Origin: Podospora bellae-mahoneyi | Lineage: Eukaryota > Ascomycota > Sordariomycetes > Sordariales > Podosporaceae | Reading direction: 5' to 3' | Length of the DNA stretch: 64,000 nucleotides | Assembly: GCF_035222275.1 (NCBI RefSeq) | Contig: NC_085884.1 | Span: 930,001-994,000, forward strand | Part shown: positions 24,366 through 35,583 of the stretch, piece by piece | How positions within the stretch are numbered: position 1 is the first letter of the stretch | Layout: every line of letters begins with the position of its first letter | The notes under the pieces: model-generated | Databases searched by the model: none | Told to the model about the DNA's origin: nothing | What the model saw: the letters and a program-made list of their open reading frames with translations, nothing else | Made by a program: the position numbers and the translations under genes

Positions 24366-27146
24366 ATGACAACGTGAGTCTCAACTGTCGTGGTACTTGT
24401 TATTGACATCAGGCTGACAGCGGGGCAGCAACAACATCCTGTCGCTCCCCTTCCGAAAGTCCGTACAACTCTCGCTCTCCTCCTCGCTTCGACAATACAT
24501 CTCCAAGAAGTATGACCAACACCCGGACATGTTCCGTCATGACCTCGAGGTCATTGACTCCCTCCGCCGCGATGCTATCAATACACGCGAACCCCACTCG
24601 ACCGGTATCAGGAAACTCCAAACTTATGCCGCCCAACTGGTTTGGATGAGCGGGAAATTCCCAATTGATGTGGGTGCAACGATATCCCTCCCTTGACCAC
24701 GCATTTTCTGACTATTTATTTTCTTGGCCAGATTGGCGTCGACTTTACATGGTACCCGGCCCTGGGCTACCACACCGAGCACCCCCTCGTACAGAACAAT
24801 CTCCAATACGAGCTCCTGAACATTCTCTACAACCTCGCTGCTCTATATTCACAACTGGCGATATCGTCGAACCGAAGTGACACCAAGGGGCTGAAGGCTG
24901 CTGCGAGCTTCTTCTCTCAGGCCGCCGGCGTGCTATCCCATATGAAGAAGGAAGTCCTCCCCGAATTGCGTATGACCAACCCACCAGACGATATGGACGA
25001 GGCCACGTTGGAAGCATTGACTCAGCTCTTCCTTGCCCAAAGTCAGGAGTGTTTCTGGCAGAAGGCCGTCATGGACCAATACAAGGATGCTTCCATCGCC
25101 AAGCTGGCTGCTCGCGTGTCTGACCTCTACAATTTGGCAGTGGAGGCAGCCATGCAGAGTGAAGCCATCAGCTCTGCCTGGATCCACCACATGAGCGCCA
25201 AGCACCACCACTTTGCCGCCGCTGCCCAGTACCGCGCTGCTTGTGATTGCTTGGAGAAGAAACGATACGGCGAGGAGGTAGCTCGGCTGAAAGACGCTGT
25301 CAACTGCGTCACTGAAGGTCTTAAGGAGTGCAAAGGCGGCTACATTAGCAAGGCTGTCGTTGACGATCTCCATGGCCTCAAGAAGCGCGTTGAAGAGGAC
25401 TTGAAAAGGGCCGAAAAGGACAACGACATCATCTACCTGCAAATCGTGCCGCCAAAACCCGAGCTCAAGATCCTCGAGCGTGCTAACATGGCGGTAGCGA
25501 GTGTTCCATCGCAGGTCGCAAAGCCTTACGAATACTTCGGGGATCATGCCGAATTTGGACCTGCCCTGTTCACCAAACTTGTGCCGTTCTCGGTTCATGT
25601 CGCTGTGTCCATTTATGAGGAGCGAAGAGATCGCCTTGTCAACAACAATATCATCGCCGAGTTGGAAACCATGACAGACAGACTCCACGAGATTCTTTCG
25701 AGTTTATACTTGCCCGGGTCATTGCAGGCTCTTGAGAAGCCGCTTGGTTTACCCGGTACCCTTGTGCAGCACGCCGAGGAGATTCGACAAGCCGATGCGC
25801 TGAACAAACTGCAGCGTGGTTTCGCCGATGTCGAGAAGCTTTGCGCCAGTGACAAGGCTGTGTTTGAAGAAGGAAAGGCTCTTCTGGCCGCCGAGGAAGA
25901 AGAAGACCACGCCTTGAGGCTCAAATATGGCACACAAAGGTGGGCAAGGCCCGAGTCGAGGGCTGACCCCAGTCATGACGGTGGGGCCAAGCTGTGGAAC
26001 CACGCAGGTGACATCGACGGATACTTTGCTTCGAGTATGTCTAGTGATGCTGTGGTTCGAGAGAAGTTTGCCGCGGTCAAGGAAACTCTCGCCATCCTCG
26101 CCGGCCCAGACCGTGGTATGATGGACTACATCCCCAACAGTCGCAGAACCGAGATCCCAGAACTCCTCAAACCAGCCATAGGACGGCTGCGGGGAGTATA
26201 CAACGACGTATTACGGCTGGAGTCAAGGAGGAGGAAGCGGATCGAGTCTCTTCGTGCCAGGAGCCGGGCCGATGACATTAAGGGCGACATCATGGCTGAG
26301 GCTGCGCGTCTTGAAAGGACATACCCCAACACTCCCATCGTGCCAGCTCACTTTGAGGGCTTCTTTGACAAGCGCCTGGACAGTCTTTATGAGTCTGAAC
26401 TTGAGGCTCTTGAGAAGGAACAGGCCGATCAGGAGAAGATTATGAGCGAGATCCAGCGGGCCAACCGTGACTTTGAGTCGCAGAAGAAAGTTATTGGCGA
26501 GAGCGGCAACCGGGAGCGGGAAAAGGCCCTGCAGAAATTGGATAATGCTTACTACAAGTACAAGGAGATTGTTAGTAATATCGAGGTTGGGCGGAAGTTC
26601 TACAATGACCTCAGTCGTATTGTTGAGCAATTCCGTAACCAGGCGCGCAGCTGGGTGAACGAAAGGAGGCAGGAGGCGAGGATGTTGGAGGAGTATGTTG
26701 CCCTTTCTTCCCTCCTGACTGTTCAAGAACTATTACTGACAAGCTCTTCCAGTGAACTCGCGATGCCACCGCTAGCATCGCTTAGTATGCGATCCAGCCA
26801 GCCCCAGTCGCCTCCGCCGCAAGCGTACCAGTCCCCGGCTCCCTCGTCGTACTACATGCAGTCGCCGCAACGGCAGCCTTTTAGGGCGCCTGCTGTTCAC
26901 AGTCCTCCTGTTGAGGCGCAGATTCAGAGCTGGGCGGATAATGTGCCACAGCAGCAGCCTAAGCCGATGCCACCTATTCCTTCGATGCAAGGGACTTGGA
27001 TACCGAATATGGGCATCAAGTTCTCTGAGGCAGGTGCAGGTGGCTCGGGGGGTAGTCCAGGACAGGGTCAGCAGCAGGGTGGTGGGAGCTCTTCGGGGCC
27101 TGTGAGGGGGACATGGGATCCTAACAGTGGGATTAGGTTCGGTTGA
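24366..27146 (+). CDS. palA: PalA/Rim20, BRO1-domain pH-signalling scaffold
   Basis: Exons 24366-24373, 24429-24669, 24732-26692 and 26753-27146 give 867 residues, near the usual PalA length. The start MTTNNILSLPFRKS needs an 8-nt first exon. The next exon supplies LSSSLRQYISKKYD and IGVDFTWYPALGYHTEHP opens the third, which covers the BRO1 domain (NLQYELLNILYNLAALYSQ, AISSAWIHHMSAKHHHFAAA). The V-shaped coiled-coil arm follows (about residues 380-735). The last intron is 60 bp and in frame, but removing it restores ARMLEDELAMPP. The tail is Pro/Gln-rich and carries two related GTWxPNxGIxF motifs (MQGTWIPNMGIKF, RGTWDPNSGIRFG) typical of fungal PalA. It acts at ESCRT-III-bearing membranes, binding PacC/Rim101 for PalB processing at alkaline pH. 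Gene name rests on motif and length recognition. Confidence 0.93.
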
Positions 27147-27587
27147 TCTGCGAAGGAGTGTGTGGTAGTGGGACATGTTGTACAAAAGAACCTTGGACGT
27201 GTTTTTCCTGGCTTGGATAGGTAGATCAAACTACGACCGCTGTTGTTAAGTGATAATCCCTTTAATCGGAGCTGGAATTGTGCCATACTGTCGGGCTAAC
27301 ATAACGCCGTCACAATGAGATAGTCCCCGAATACCTTGTTCCCGATCGCTGACCAATGGTGTTGGTTACATGATCTGGTTCCACTCGTCCAAAAGTCAGC
27401 TACGTAATCATCGACGAGGATTGGTGAAGTGGACAGACTTGGCATGATGCATGGAAATGGAGCCTGGAATGATCGAGAACTACATAAACCGATTGTTCCT
27501 CCCGGGTTAGGCTTCATTACTTGCATTACATCACTCCACCGTGACAAGAAGAAGCCCAACGACACAACAACAGCAACATATTCAACC
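27147..27587. other. palA terminator and dehydrogenase promoter
   Basis: Short tandem spacer between two plus-strand genes. It carries the 3'UTR of palA and the leader of the dehydrogenase, which ends in an A/C-rich pre-ATG stretch. No separate gene is visible. Confidence 0.5.
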
Positions 27588-28705
27588 ATGGCCACCAACC
27601 AAGTCACCCGCTGGGTCACCAACCAAGATGGCATCGAAAACCTCACCAAAGAAACAATCCCTATGCCCACCCCCGCCAAGGGTGAAGTGCTGGTGAAAAT
27701 CTCGGCTGTCTCGCTCAACTACCGCGACACCGAGGTCGTGAACGGGCTATACAACTACTACGACAAACCCGGCACTCCCAAGAAACCCTTAGTTCCTGTG
27801 TCAGACATGTGCGGGACTGTCGTCTCTGTCGGCGACGACAACAGCCCCTGGAAGGTAGGGGATAGGGTTGTCTCGACGTTTTTGCAGTCCCATCTCACTG
27901 GTCAGGTTTACCCTGAGCACTTGGCTACTGGGTTGGGGAAGCCGTTGGATGGGTGCTTGCAAGGTTACAGGGTTTTTGAGAACGAGGGGCTGGTGAGGGC
28001 GCCGGAGTATTTAACGGATGAGGAGGCGAGTTGTCTGCCTATTGCGGGGGTGACGGCTTGGATGGCGATTCATGGGATGGGGGTTAGGAAGGGGGAGGGA
28101 GAGACGGTTTTGCTGCAGGGGACCGGGGGGGTTAGTGTGGCGGGTTTGCAGATTGCGAGGGCTGGGGGGATGAAAAGTGAGTTTGATGTCCAAAATGTTG
28201 AGGGAGGATAGGGTTTACTGATGAGATGTTAGCTATCATCACCTCGTCGTCTGATGAGAAACTAGAAAAGGCCAAGGCTCTTGGGGCGGATTACGTTATC
28301 AACTATCGGACGAGTCCAGACTGGGAAAAAGAGGTTATGAAGATCACGGGCGATAAAGGGGTGGATGTTATTCTTGAGACGGGGGGTGCTGGGACGCTGT
28401 ACAAGTCTCTTGACTGCGTTGCGTTTGGGGGATTGATCTCGTGCATCGGGTATGTGTCTGGGCGGGAGGATAAGGCTGGTGAGGCAAGGGTTAATTTGAA
28501 TCTTTTGGCGCTGCGGAGGACGGTCACGCTGAAGGGGATCATCAACGGTCCAAGGGATAGGTTTGAGGAGATGTGTCAGTTTTACGAGAAGCATCAGATC
28601 AGGCCGGTGGTGGACCGTGTGTTTGGGTTTGAGGAGGCCGCTGAGGCGATGAAGTATCTGGCCGGTGGGGCGCACTTTGGGAAGGTGGTTGTGAGGGTTG
28701 AGTAG
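27588..28705 (+). CDS. Medium-chain NAD(P)-dependent dehydrogenase/quinone-reductase-like
   Basis: Two exons, 27588-28176 and 28233-28705, join through a gtgagt...ttag intron to 353 residues. The N-terminal GroES-like part has VKISAVSLNYRDTEVVNG and VPVSDMCGTVVSVGDD. The nucleotide fold begins at ETVLLQGTGGVSVAGLQIA, continues across the intron as KTIITSSSDEKLEKAKALGA and DYVINY, and ends HFGKVVVRVE. The catalytic zinc Cys/His set of classical alcohol dehydrogenases is not evident, so a quinone-oxidoreductase-like or other zinc-free member is more likely. Substrate unknown; probably cytosolic. The start ATG follows an A/C-rich leader. An in-frame upstream extension exists but reads as UTR. 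Confidence 0.9.
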
Positions 28706-29045
28706 CTATAAAGCGTGGAACTGCATACGCTTATTATTGCCTCTTCAATATTGTGGCTGATAAGCTCTGAATGGCGTCTTATGAGACTTAAAATTTGGCT
28801 AAGGTGGGTAAACGGGGCTTGCAGTTTTGGTCCGCGCACAACGCAAGGTTTTCTTTTGTCGAATATTTCCCACACTGTTTTCATTGACGGACACTCTCCC
28901 TCTCATATCTTCCATCCCGGCCCACGACACCGTTTGATTTTCCCTGCACCAGCGCGTTAATATCCCCATAAGCAACTTCTGGCTGCCTACTTCATCCTCA
29001 ACAAGAGGAATAGGACGACCTTCCACAACCAGCTTGTCCTTCATA

Positions 29046-30580
29046 ATGGCTCTTGCAAAACTCCCCACTGAGCTGCAGACCGTATCTGCGAAATCTTGAA
29101 CGAGGAGCATCGGGATAGTTTGGTATCCCTCTCGTTGACCAACCGACATTTTCGGGCGGTTACCAATACGTGTCCGCTCAGCATTCTGACCTTGACCGTT
29201 ACGACTGAAGGTTCGGAGAAACTGATCCAAGATTGCTCCCAGTTCCTAGGCCAGAATGACGGCTTCCGTCATTTCCATGTCCTTGTGCTCATCGGTTCAA
29301 CTATTGTTGACTGGAACTTGGCTGATAATCCGCTCCCAAGGATATATTTTGGGGGAGCTTCCTCGGATGGATTTGATGACGGCTTTCAGAGCCCTACTGC
29401 TCTCTGGCAATCGCGCCGACAAGGCATACCGCCTCATACCTGGCAGAGCTCTGATCGATGGGACTAGAAGTGGGGTCCTTTGGCCAACTCCATTAGCCAG
29501 TTACCAGGACTCACTGACCTCATATACAAGGCGGCCGAGGAGCTTCCACCATGTCGGCTGCACGCCATCGAAAATAAGAGTGCGATATGACGCCGTGTAA
29601 CACGGCTTTACCATCACACTTTTCGGCTGTGGATGCTGGAAGCTGTCATGGATGCCTAATATCGCGTAGATCAAGGCGTATGCGCTGGATATGATGGTCC
29701 ATACGAATATGACCCAACTCCCACAGCGCCCGTTATGGATCCTCATAAATACAATATCATCCGATCTCCCTGACTCTATGGCGTTTTTTTGGTCAACGTC
29801 AAATACACCACCGACCTCATGACAAATGTGGTATCCCCCATCATGAATGATGGCAAGTACCAGGGCACAAAACAAATACTGCAGACCGAAGGACTTGCCC
29901 TAAATCTGGGCGAGATTTTCGTGTATGCACACCGCTCTTTCATACCCGGCTCATCCAGAAGCGGAGTTCAGCTGGTAGGGAAACTCGGCAATGGAAATCG
30001 ACGGCCCCCTCCTCTGCCCATAAAGCGGCTCACTGTAAGGTCTTCTCTCGACTCTGGACAAGTTGAAATCTGTCAACTACTGAATCTTAGCGCTCTGAAG
30101 ACTCTCGAGCTCAATTGGCCCCCGAATGAACAGAGGATTGAATTGTCCGAAAAACTTCGCTTACGTTCCTTGACAACGCTCGTGGTGGACTTGTCTCTAC
30201 TAGCTCGAGGCCGAAGTAACCATGCCCAAGTCAAGCACTTCATCCGCGCTCATCCAAGCATCAAGCAATTACAGGTACGCGTATAGGATTGGTCAATCGC
30301 CTCATTTGTAGGGGAGAACCACCATGGAACGGTGTTTCCAAACATGGAGTCCTTATGCTTTCAAAACAGGCGATATAATGACATGTTCAAGGCCGTCGCC
30401 AGTTTGCTGATTTCGGCGTGTGAAATTGAAGGCTTGGGTGCCCTTTACCCCAACGTCAAGTGTCTGACCCTTCCTGTCCGTAGGTCAAGGGGCAACAAGG
30501 ACGAAGTTGCGTTGTGTCAAACCATTGGCCACGGTTTCCCCCAGGGTGGTGGGAGGAGTGGGAAAACAAGAACTTGTGTG
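29046..30580 (+). pseudogene. F-box/LRR-like relic 1
   Basis: Pieces of one protein appear in order but in different frames: MALAKLPTELQ, then RICEILNEEHRDSLVSLSL and TNRHFRAVTN (an F-box-like start), then GPLANSISQLPGLTDLIYKA and ELPPCRLHAIENK near 29470-29575. The leucine-rich segment follows at 29870-30290 (LNLSALKTLELNWPPNEQR, LRSLTTLVVDLSLLA), ending with ALYPNVKCLTLPVRRSRGNK at 30440-30500. Frame changes near 29075, around 29260-29470 and 29580, and missing joins near 30290 mark it as broken. Its parts align with the relic at 35.6-37.3 kb (PPCLLQA, ALADVIYQW, RRSKGNGDEAS). Related fungal proteins may be substrate adaptors of ubiquitin ligases or recognition proteins; that is inference. 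Confidence 0.7.
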
Positions 30581-30660
30581 GATTTGAGGAAACAAAGGCT
30601 ACATAGGATTTTTGTTGCGAACTACCACACCCTTTTGCATACCTTTACCATTGCCACCAA

Positions 30661-31436
30661 TCAGAATGCATCCCACAGGCGACGCCATGAGCTTCTGGGC
30701 CTGGTATTCATTCTGGCATGCCACCTTTTCACCAACTCCTTGCCATTTTTATGCCTTTTGTGTTTTCCCTGAAGATATGATCCCAAGGCAGCCGCTCCTA
30801 CAGTTAATGTGATGACGCCTCCGGTGACAGCCATATCTACAACCGCTGTACCTGCCGCCGCACCCGTCGCCATACCTGCCGCAAAACCGGGCCCTCCACC
30901 CATCAGGATTGCCGGTATCATAGCATCCGGATTCCAGCTCTCCCAGCGATCCGAGATCTCCTTTTCGCTCAAATTGTCTACTATGCACCGCAGATGCCAG
31001 AGGGCAAATTCTTGGCAGTTCCATAAAAAGTTTTGGTATGTCTTTTCAAAAAGCTCCTTCCATATATCGTTTGCTAAGAATGGGTGAAAATCGATGAGAA
31101 ATAGGTACCAGTAAGGAGACGGGGTCAGGTATACTTGCCGCATTCTTCAATCTTGTCATCCGGCCATGTTGTCTTGCATTCACCCAAATTAATAGGCTCA
31201 TATTCAAGCGCTTTCTTTTGCATTTCCTCGATCCATTCCGACTTGGGCTTGATGCGCAGGTTGTGCGATAGTCCGCTTGGATCGTCGGGTGTGGCGGCGA
31301 CTTCGTAGCATGTGTCGCCCACGCAAACTGTCCAATGGTTGATGGTAGCTTTGCGCCATTTGTTGAGGAGGGGGATTTTGGCAAAGCTACTGATGGGTCG
31401 CCTGTAGAGGAAAACGTCTCGTTGTGTTTGTGACAT
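30661..31436 (-). CDS. Putative permuted papain-like protein with Gly/Ala-rich membrane segment
   Basis: Exons 31436-31139 and 31073-30661 join to 236 residues. The intron has a GC donor (gcaagt...ttcttag), and the join gives DDKIEECANDIWKELF. Near the start NHWTVCVGDTCYEV (His 34) and later FLWNCQEFALWHL (Cys 119) are in the order His then Cys, as in PPPDE and LRAT-like circularly permuted papain folds. This is my inference from pattern, not an established match. Residues 157-200 (GFAAGMATGAAAGTAVVDMA and on) form a Gly/Ala-rich hydrophobic stretch like a glycine zipper. A basic tail (GKHKRHKNGKELVKRW) follows. It could be a membrane-bound hydrolase or acyltransferase. Neighbours are F-box relics and a three-TM protein. 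Function unknown. Confidence 0.7.
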
Positions 31437-32083
31437 GATGTGGAAAAGGTATCACTGTTTCGATGATGTGTCTAGGGGCTAAGAAGGTTGTAGTAATTAC
31501 TCTTGGACTTGGTGTTTCTCCAGGTTGAACGATCAAAACCGGAGAAGCCAGAATCGTTATTTATATCTTTCCAGTAGGGATAAGATTCGGAGAATACCTT
31601 TTTGCAGGATGCGAGTAACGCGTCATGCCCGGCGCTCAAAACCGAACAGGCCAATCCTAGTGTCCAGACTGTAGCCTGATCTCGTGGCTATGATTCATAG
31701 GTAGCACAGCTGTGCCGCCTCTAGATGATCTTTAGTGTGTGTTTGCCCATTTTAAGTACTACAGAGAATCTTCTTTGCCAATCAGAATGGACGGGTACTC
31801 CTTACGTCGTGGCGATGCCCTTAGCTCCCGTCCTCATACATTTTAACAGGCTTTCTATCTGGTAAAACAGTGTACGGGCGTACTTCACGCCGTGCAGATC
31901 TGCGACACCAGCCGTAAAGGCAGCCTTGGTCTGTACGACCCCAACGTTATTCCATTTCAGAGAGGGGCGACAATACAAACCCGAAATTAATTTCTCGACG
32001 TTCTGCCAGTATCACCTGAACAGGATTCCTTTCTTCTTTACCCTGTTGACTTTTGTACTAGGTATTAGCCGTCTGCTCTCAAG
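31437..32083. other. Divergent promoter region, no gene seen
   Basis: Lies between the minus-strand papain-like gene and the plus-strand three-TM gene, so it probably holds both promoters. A 60-codon minus-strand open frame (31472-31654) has no recognisable features. No clear TATA or operator could be assigned. Confidence 0.4.
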
Positions 32084-32985
32084 ATGGAGACATCCAACTA
32101 TACCCGGGACTCGGGTCCACCCAAGAACTGCGATACAGTCCCCAGAAGTCTCTTTTTCAGAATCTTTGCCTTCAGCTATTCCGCTGCTTTACGCTACCAC
32201 ACCGTCCAGCCAATGCATTGTATCCAGCGCAACCAAAACTATCGCGAGGACAAGCATGGCGTCATCGCAGCACTAACTCGCTTCCGTAAGACGAAATCAG
32301 AGGAGCTGAGATTTGTTCAAGGAGCAGTCAGTATACACACCCCACCCCTGAACCCTCAAAAATGATCCAGTCTAATATGGCACCTAGGCAACGCTGTCCG
32401 GAGCAGCAGTAATAGGCGTCTTCTCCTGGCCCTCGACAGAAAGAACAGTCTGGATAGCCAAGATGCTCTGGAACTGGAGTTTGTTTCTCTCTTTCTTTGC
32501 TCTGATCAGCTCGGCTCACCAACGGCTGCTCCGGCGCTTACCCAAGGACCCGAGTGATGAGCTCAGCGAGGCCGACCTGGCGAGGTGTCTCAGTCTGTTC
32601 TTGCAACCTCCTGTCCCGCCTGGGAAGGGGGACAGGATGTTCCAGCGGGGGATCAGCCGCCGTATGGTCTGGTTCTGGCAGTGTCCGACTATGCTTATGA
32701 GTTTTTCTTGGGTGTTATTTCTGATTGGGTATACGCTTCACTTGTTGACGCCGGTGTTTGACGCCTCCCTGGCGCAGTTTAATACGGTTGTGAGTTTGTA
32801 TTTTATGCTTGATCCCCATGGGAGCCGTGTTCTAAATTACGGACATATAGCCTGCCATCGTTACCGTGTGTGGCTGCACAGTTGTGGTTGCCAACTTCTT
32901 TTTTTGTGCCGAGCTGTGTCAGAGGCGCATTTCGAAGGCCAGCCATGGGATTATTGAGACCGGCCCGAATGTATCACCAGTATAG
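32084..32985 (+). CDS. Three-TM membrane protein, unknown
   Basis: Three exons (32084-32326, 32388-32789, 32851-32985), all with phase-0 junctions and gtcagt/gtgagt donors, give 259 residues. The cytosolic start (METSNYTRDSGPP) runs to ELRFVQGAATLSG across the first junction. Hydrophobic segments: ATLSGAAVIGVFSW with KMLWNWSLFLSFFALIS (about 82-118), MLMSFSWVLFLIGYTLHLL (about 185-205) and PAIVTVCGCTVVVANFFFC (216-234). The protein ends ETGPNVSPV. Similar short multi-TM proteins are common in fungal accessory regions. I do not recognise a family. The fit of three phase-0 exons strongly supports the model. Confidence 0.75.
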
Positions 32986-33599
32986 CGTGTGATACAGCTA
33001 GAGATTTCATCACACTTGAAGGAGAAGACAGTTTTGCACCAGATATAGCAAAGACAGTTAGACAAATATACTCTACAGGCAGGTTTAAAGAAGTCACTAA
33101 TACACCAAATCTATCTACCTTCCCTCACATAACCAACACACACTGACATGATATGATGAAAGCCTTTTTCCAACCCTACATGTGCTTCTCCCTGACATTG
33201 ACCCTATCCCAATCAAGACTTCTTCAAACCGACGACAACAATCCCGCCATTCTCTCCCACCACATAGTGACTCTGATTACCGGCCACATCCGGCGGCATC
33301 TCGGCCGCCACTCGGAATCCCCGATAACACGACTGACACTGGGCATAGCCAACGAAGACCCGCACTGCCGGCAATCAACAGTTCTCACAGCCAGCTGGCG
33401 GTCCGCCTCTGGCACCCGCAAAGGTGTACAACAATCACCCTGCTTGACATATGCCGCCCACACCATCGTTATTCCCTGAAGGAAAGGACCACAATTGTTA
33501 GAATCTTTCATGCCTGGAGGTCAGGCAAGGGAAAGAAAGAGAGTCACCCACACTTGGTATAATTCTCCCTCACCAACAAGCAAGCCGTGATCACACTCT

Positions 33600-35299
33600 G
33601 CGACATCCCTAGTGGGAACTCAAAGCTCTGCCTCTTGACAGTAGTAACTCACCCACCCACCCACTCGACCCGAAAGTCGTAGTTCACCCTTTGCTATTCG
33701 TCTCGCGGAATGTGATGGAGGCATCCCCGGACCCAATGGTGTGTCGTCGTCACCCATTCCTCTGCGTAGACTGCTAAAATCAACCGAGAACCGATCCTGA
33801 TCCCCAGATTGAAGGTCTGCGTGCCCCGAAAAGTCGCTCTTCTTGAAGCAGTTGGTTCGGTCCTCTCGTCAACGGCTTGGTATTGGGGTTAGAGGTAGGG
33901 GTAGGAACCGTTGGTATGGTCGAGGTCCTCCCCTTAACCCACGTGTACACATTCCATCCAGGCCCGCCGGGGGTGGGTGCCGCGCCTGTGTAATCAGACC
34001 ACGGCGGCGTGTAGGCTGCCCTTCGGGGGCAATTGGAAGATGTGTATGTTGTCGTTGTTGTGGGCTTCACGCAGCCGGAGGCGGTGGAGGGCTCGGTGGA
34101 TGTGCAGGTTGTCTTCATGGTGAGCTTGGTGGAGGTCGAATAGAGTCTGCAGTGCACTGTTTTGTGGACGACGGCCTGTCTGTTTACTGCATTGAGTTCA
34201 CTTGCATGTTGGTGGCGGTGAAGTTCGGTCGAATGGAGTCCGGCCGGTGATGGAGTTTTCATCACGGTCAACCAAGCCGGCAAAGAATGGTCATTCACCG
34301 TTTACGATGGAGTCATCGACATTGATGTGGTGTGAGACGGGGAAACTGGAGGCCTGGCTCCTTGACTCCTTGATCCATGCCTTCACTAACGTGAGAGGGG
34401 TGTTTCTACCGGAAAGAGGTCCGTACCCTCGTAGACTTTTCGTTCTACTTCAGGGCAGCGATATCTCCATCTTTTGCAGGCCCACATCTCACCTACCCTG
34501 AGTCGTAACATCTGCGAACCTTTGGGCGTCACGATGGCCACTCTGCCTATCCCTTTCCGGCGCTGAAAGAAGAAGGCTGCAGCGTTGCTGTTCCAGCTCA
34601 GTCCAATCGTCTGGGCCCTCGTCTATCCGCGTCTCGGAGACATCAATCAGCCAGCAATGTAAGCACTCTGCCACCAGTCCCATGCCCAGTCTTTTGCACA
34701 GGACATGGTGTGGTAAGCACAATTGCCAATTCCAAACGACAGACACCAAGCCAACGAAGATGTCACCAACCACAGCAGGGTACTTACTTTGGCCAGTCAG
34801 GATGCGAACGTTTATGGAACAAGGGACACCGATGGGCCTCGATTGCTTGTATCTCTGCACGTGGGCAACTTGCGGTGCAGCCTCATGCGTGCTCAACCGC
34901 CGCGAACTGCGTTACCCAACCGTCGACGTCCATCCTTCAGGAAATGCTACTTCCAGTCTTCGCAAGCGAGTTTTCCATCAGGACCGTTTCATTTAGTCAC
35001 CGCAGGATATAGACAGAAACCCGACTTCAAACCTGGGCTACAGCCGAATCGGTTTGGACCAACAGTTTGCTGACTACCGCGATTATCACCTGCTTATCCT
35101 CGAGTAGAGCCCAGAGCAAACGGTTGCCAAAGAGAGAGTAATTACGGATGTTGATGGCAAGGCCTTCCAAATAGGAACCAATATGGTACATGGCCGTACT
35201 GTCGTGGCCATTGTGAGTGACAGAGCCGTGTGGATGGCCCATTTTTGGGAAACGGCGGAGATAAACAACACGCATCATAAATTGTTCAGGTAGGTGCAC
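33600..35299 (-). pseudogene. Decayed Ser/Thr/Pro-rich, probably secreted or surface protein
   Basis: The minus strand reads as protein in pieces. Upstream: HNGHDSTAMYHIGSYLEGLA with NIRNYSLFGNRLLWALLED (about 35080-35210), then GPDDWTELEQQRCSLLLSA (about 34555-34620). Downstream come a Thr/Cys segment (TTTTTYTSSNCPRRAAYTPP) and WSDYTGAAPTPGGPGWNVYT with a Pro/Thr linker (33900-34010). After a frame change near 33850 it reads NCFKKSDFSGHADLQSGDQD. Stops and shifts separate the blocks. The composition suggests a secreted glycoprotein with a carbohydrate-active or cell-wall role, perhaps a chitinase-like protein, but no catalytic motif was recognised. Start, exon limits and identity are all uncertain. 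Confidence 0.35.
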
Positions 35300-35583
35300 T
35301 GAGCTCGGGTGTTCGAAGACAAGTTGTTGCTAAGGACGCGCTGACTAACGAGTGATAGCAGAGCAAATGTGCTCAACTGGATTAGGGGGCGAGACTTCTC
35401 TGGGGTTGGAGACCCAGTGAACCCTGATTTGTACACCAAGCCGACTGATCGCACGTCGGACGTGGCGGACGCCTTCCCTACCTACCTTACCTGGTTAAAT
35501 GCAAATACAAGTGTCGTGGTCCTCCCAGTTTGACCTTCACCTCAACGTCCCTCCCAAATCAACCGACCTGATCTCTAGCATAT

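Noticed and set aside
23837-24409. 190-codon minus-strand frame before palA as a gene
   Set aside because: Low-quality composition, no domain, and it overlaps palA's 5' exon and promoter.
33153-33562. Plus-strand frames of 100-126 codons as genes
   Set aside because: No family resemblance. The minus-strand relic nearby explains the coding-like bias better.
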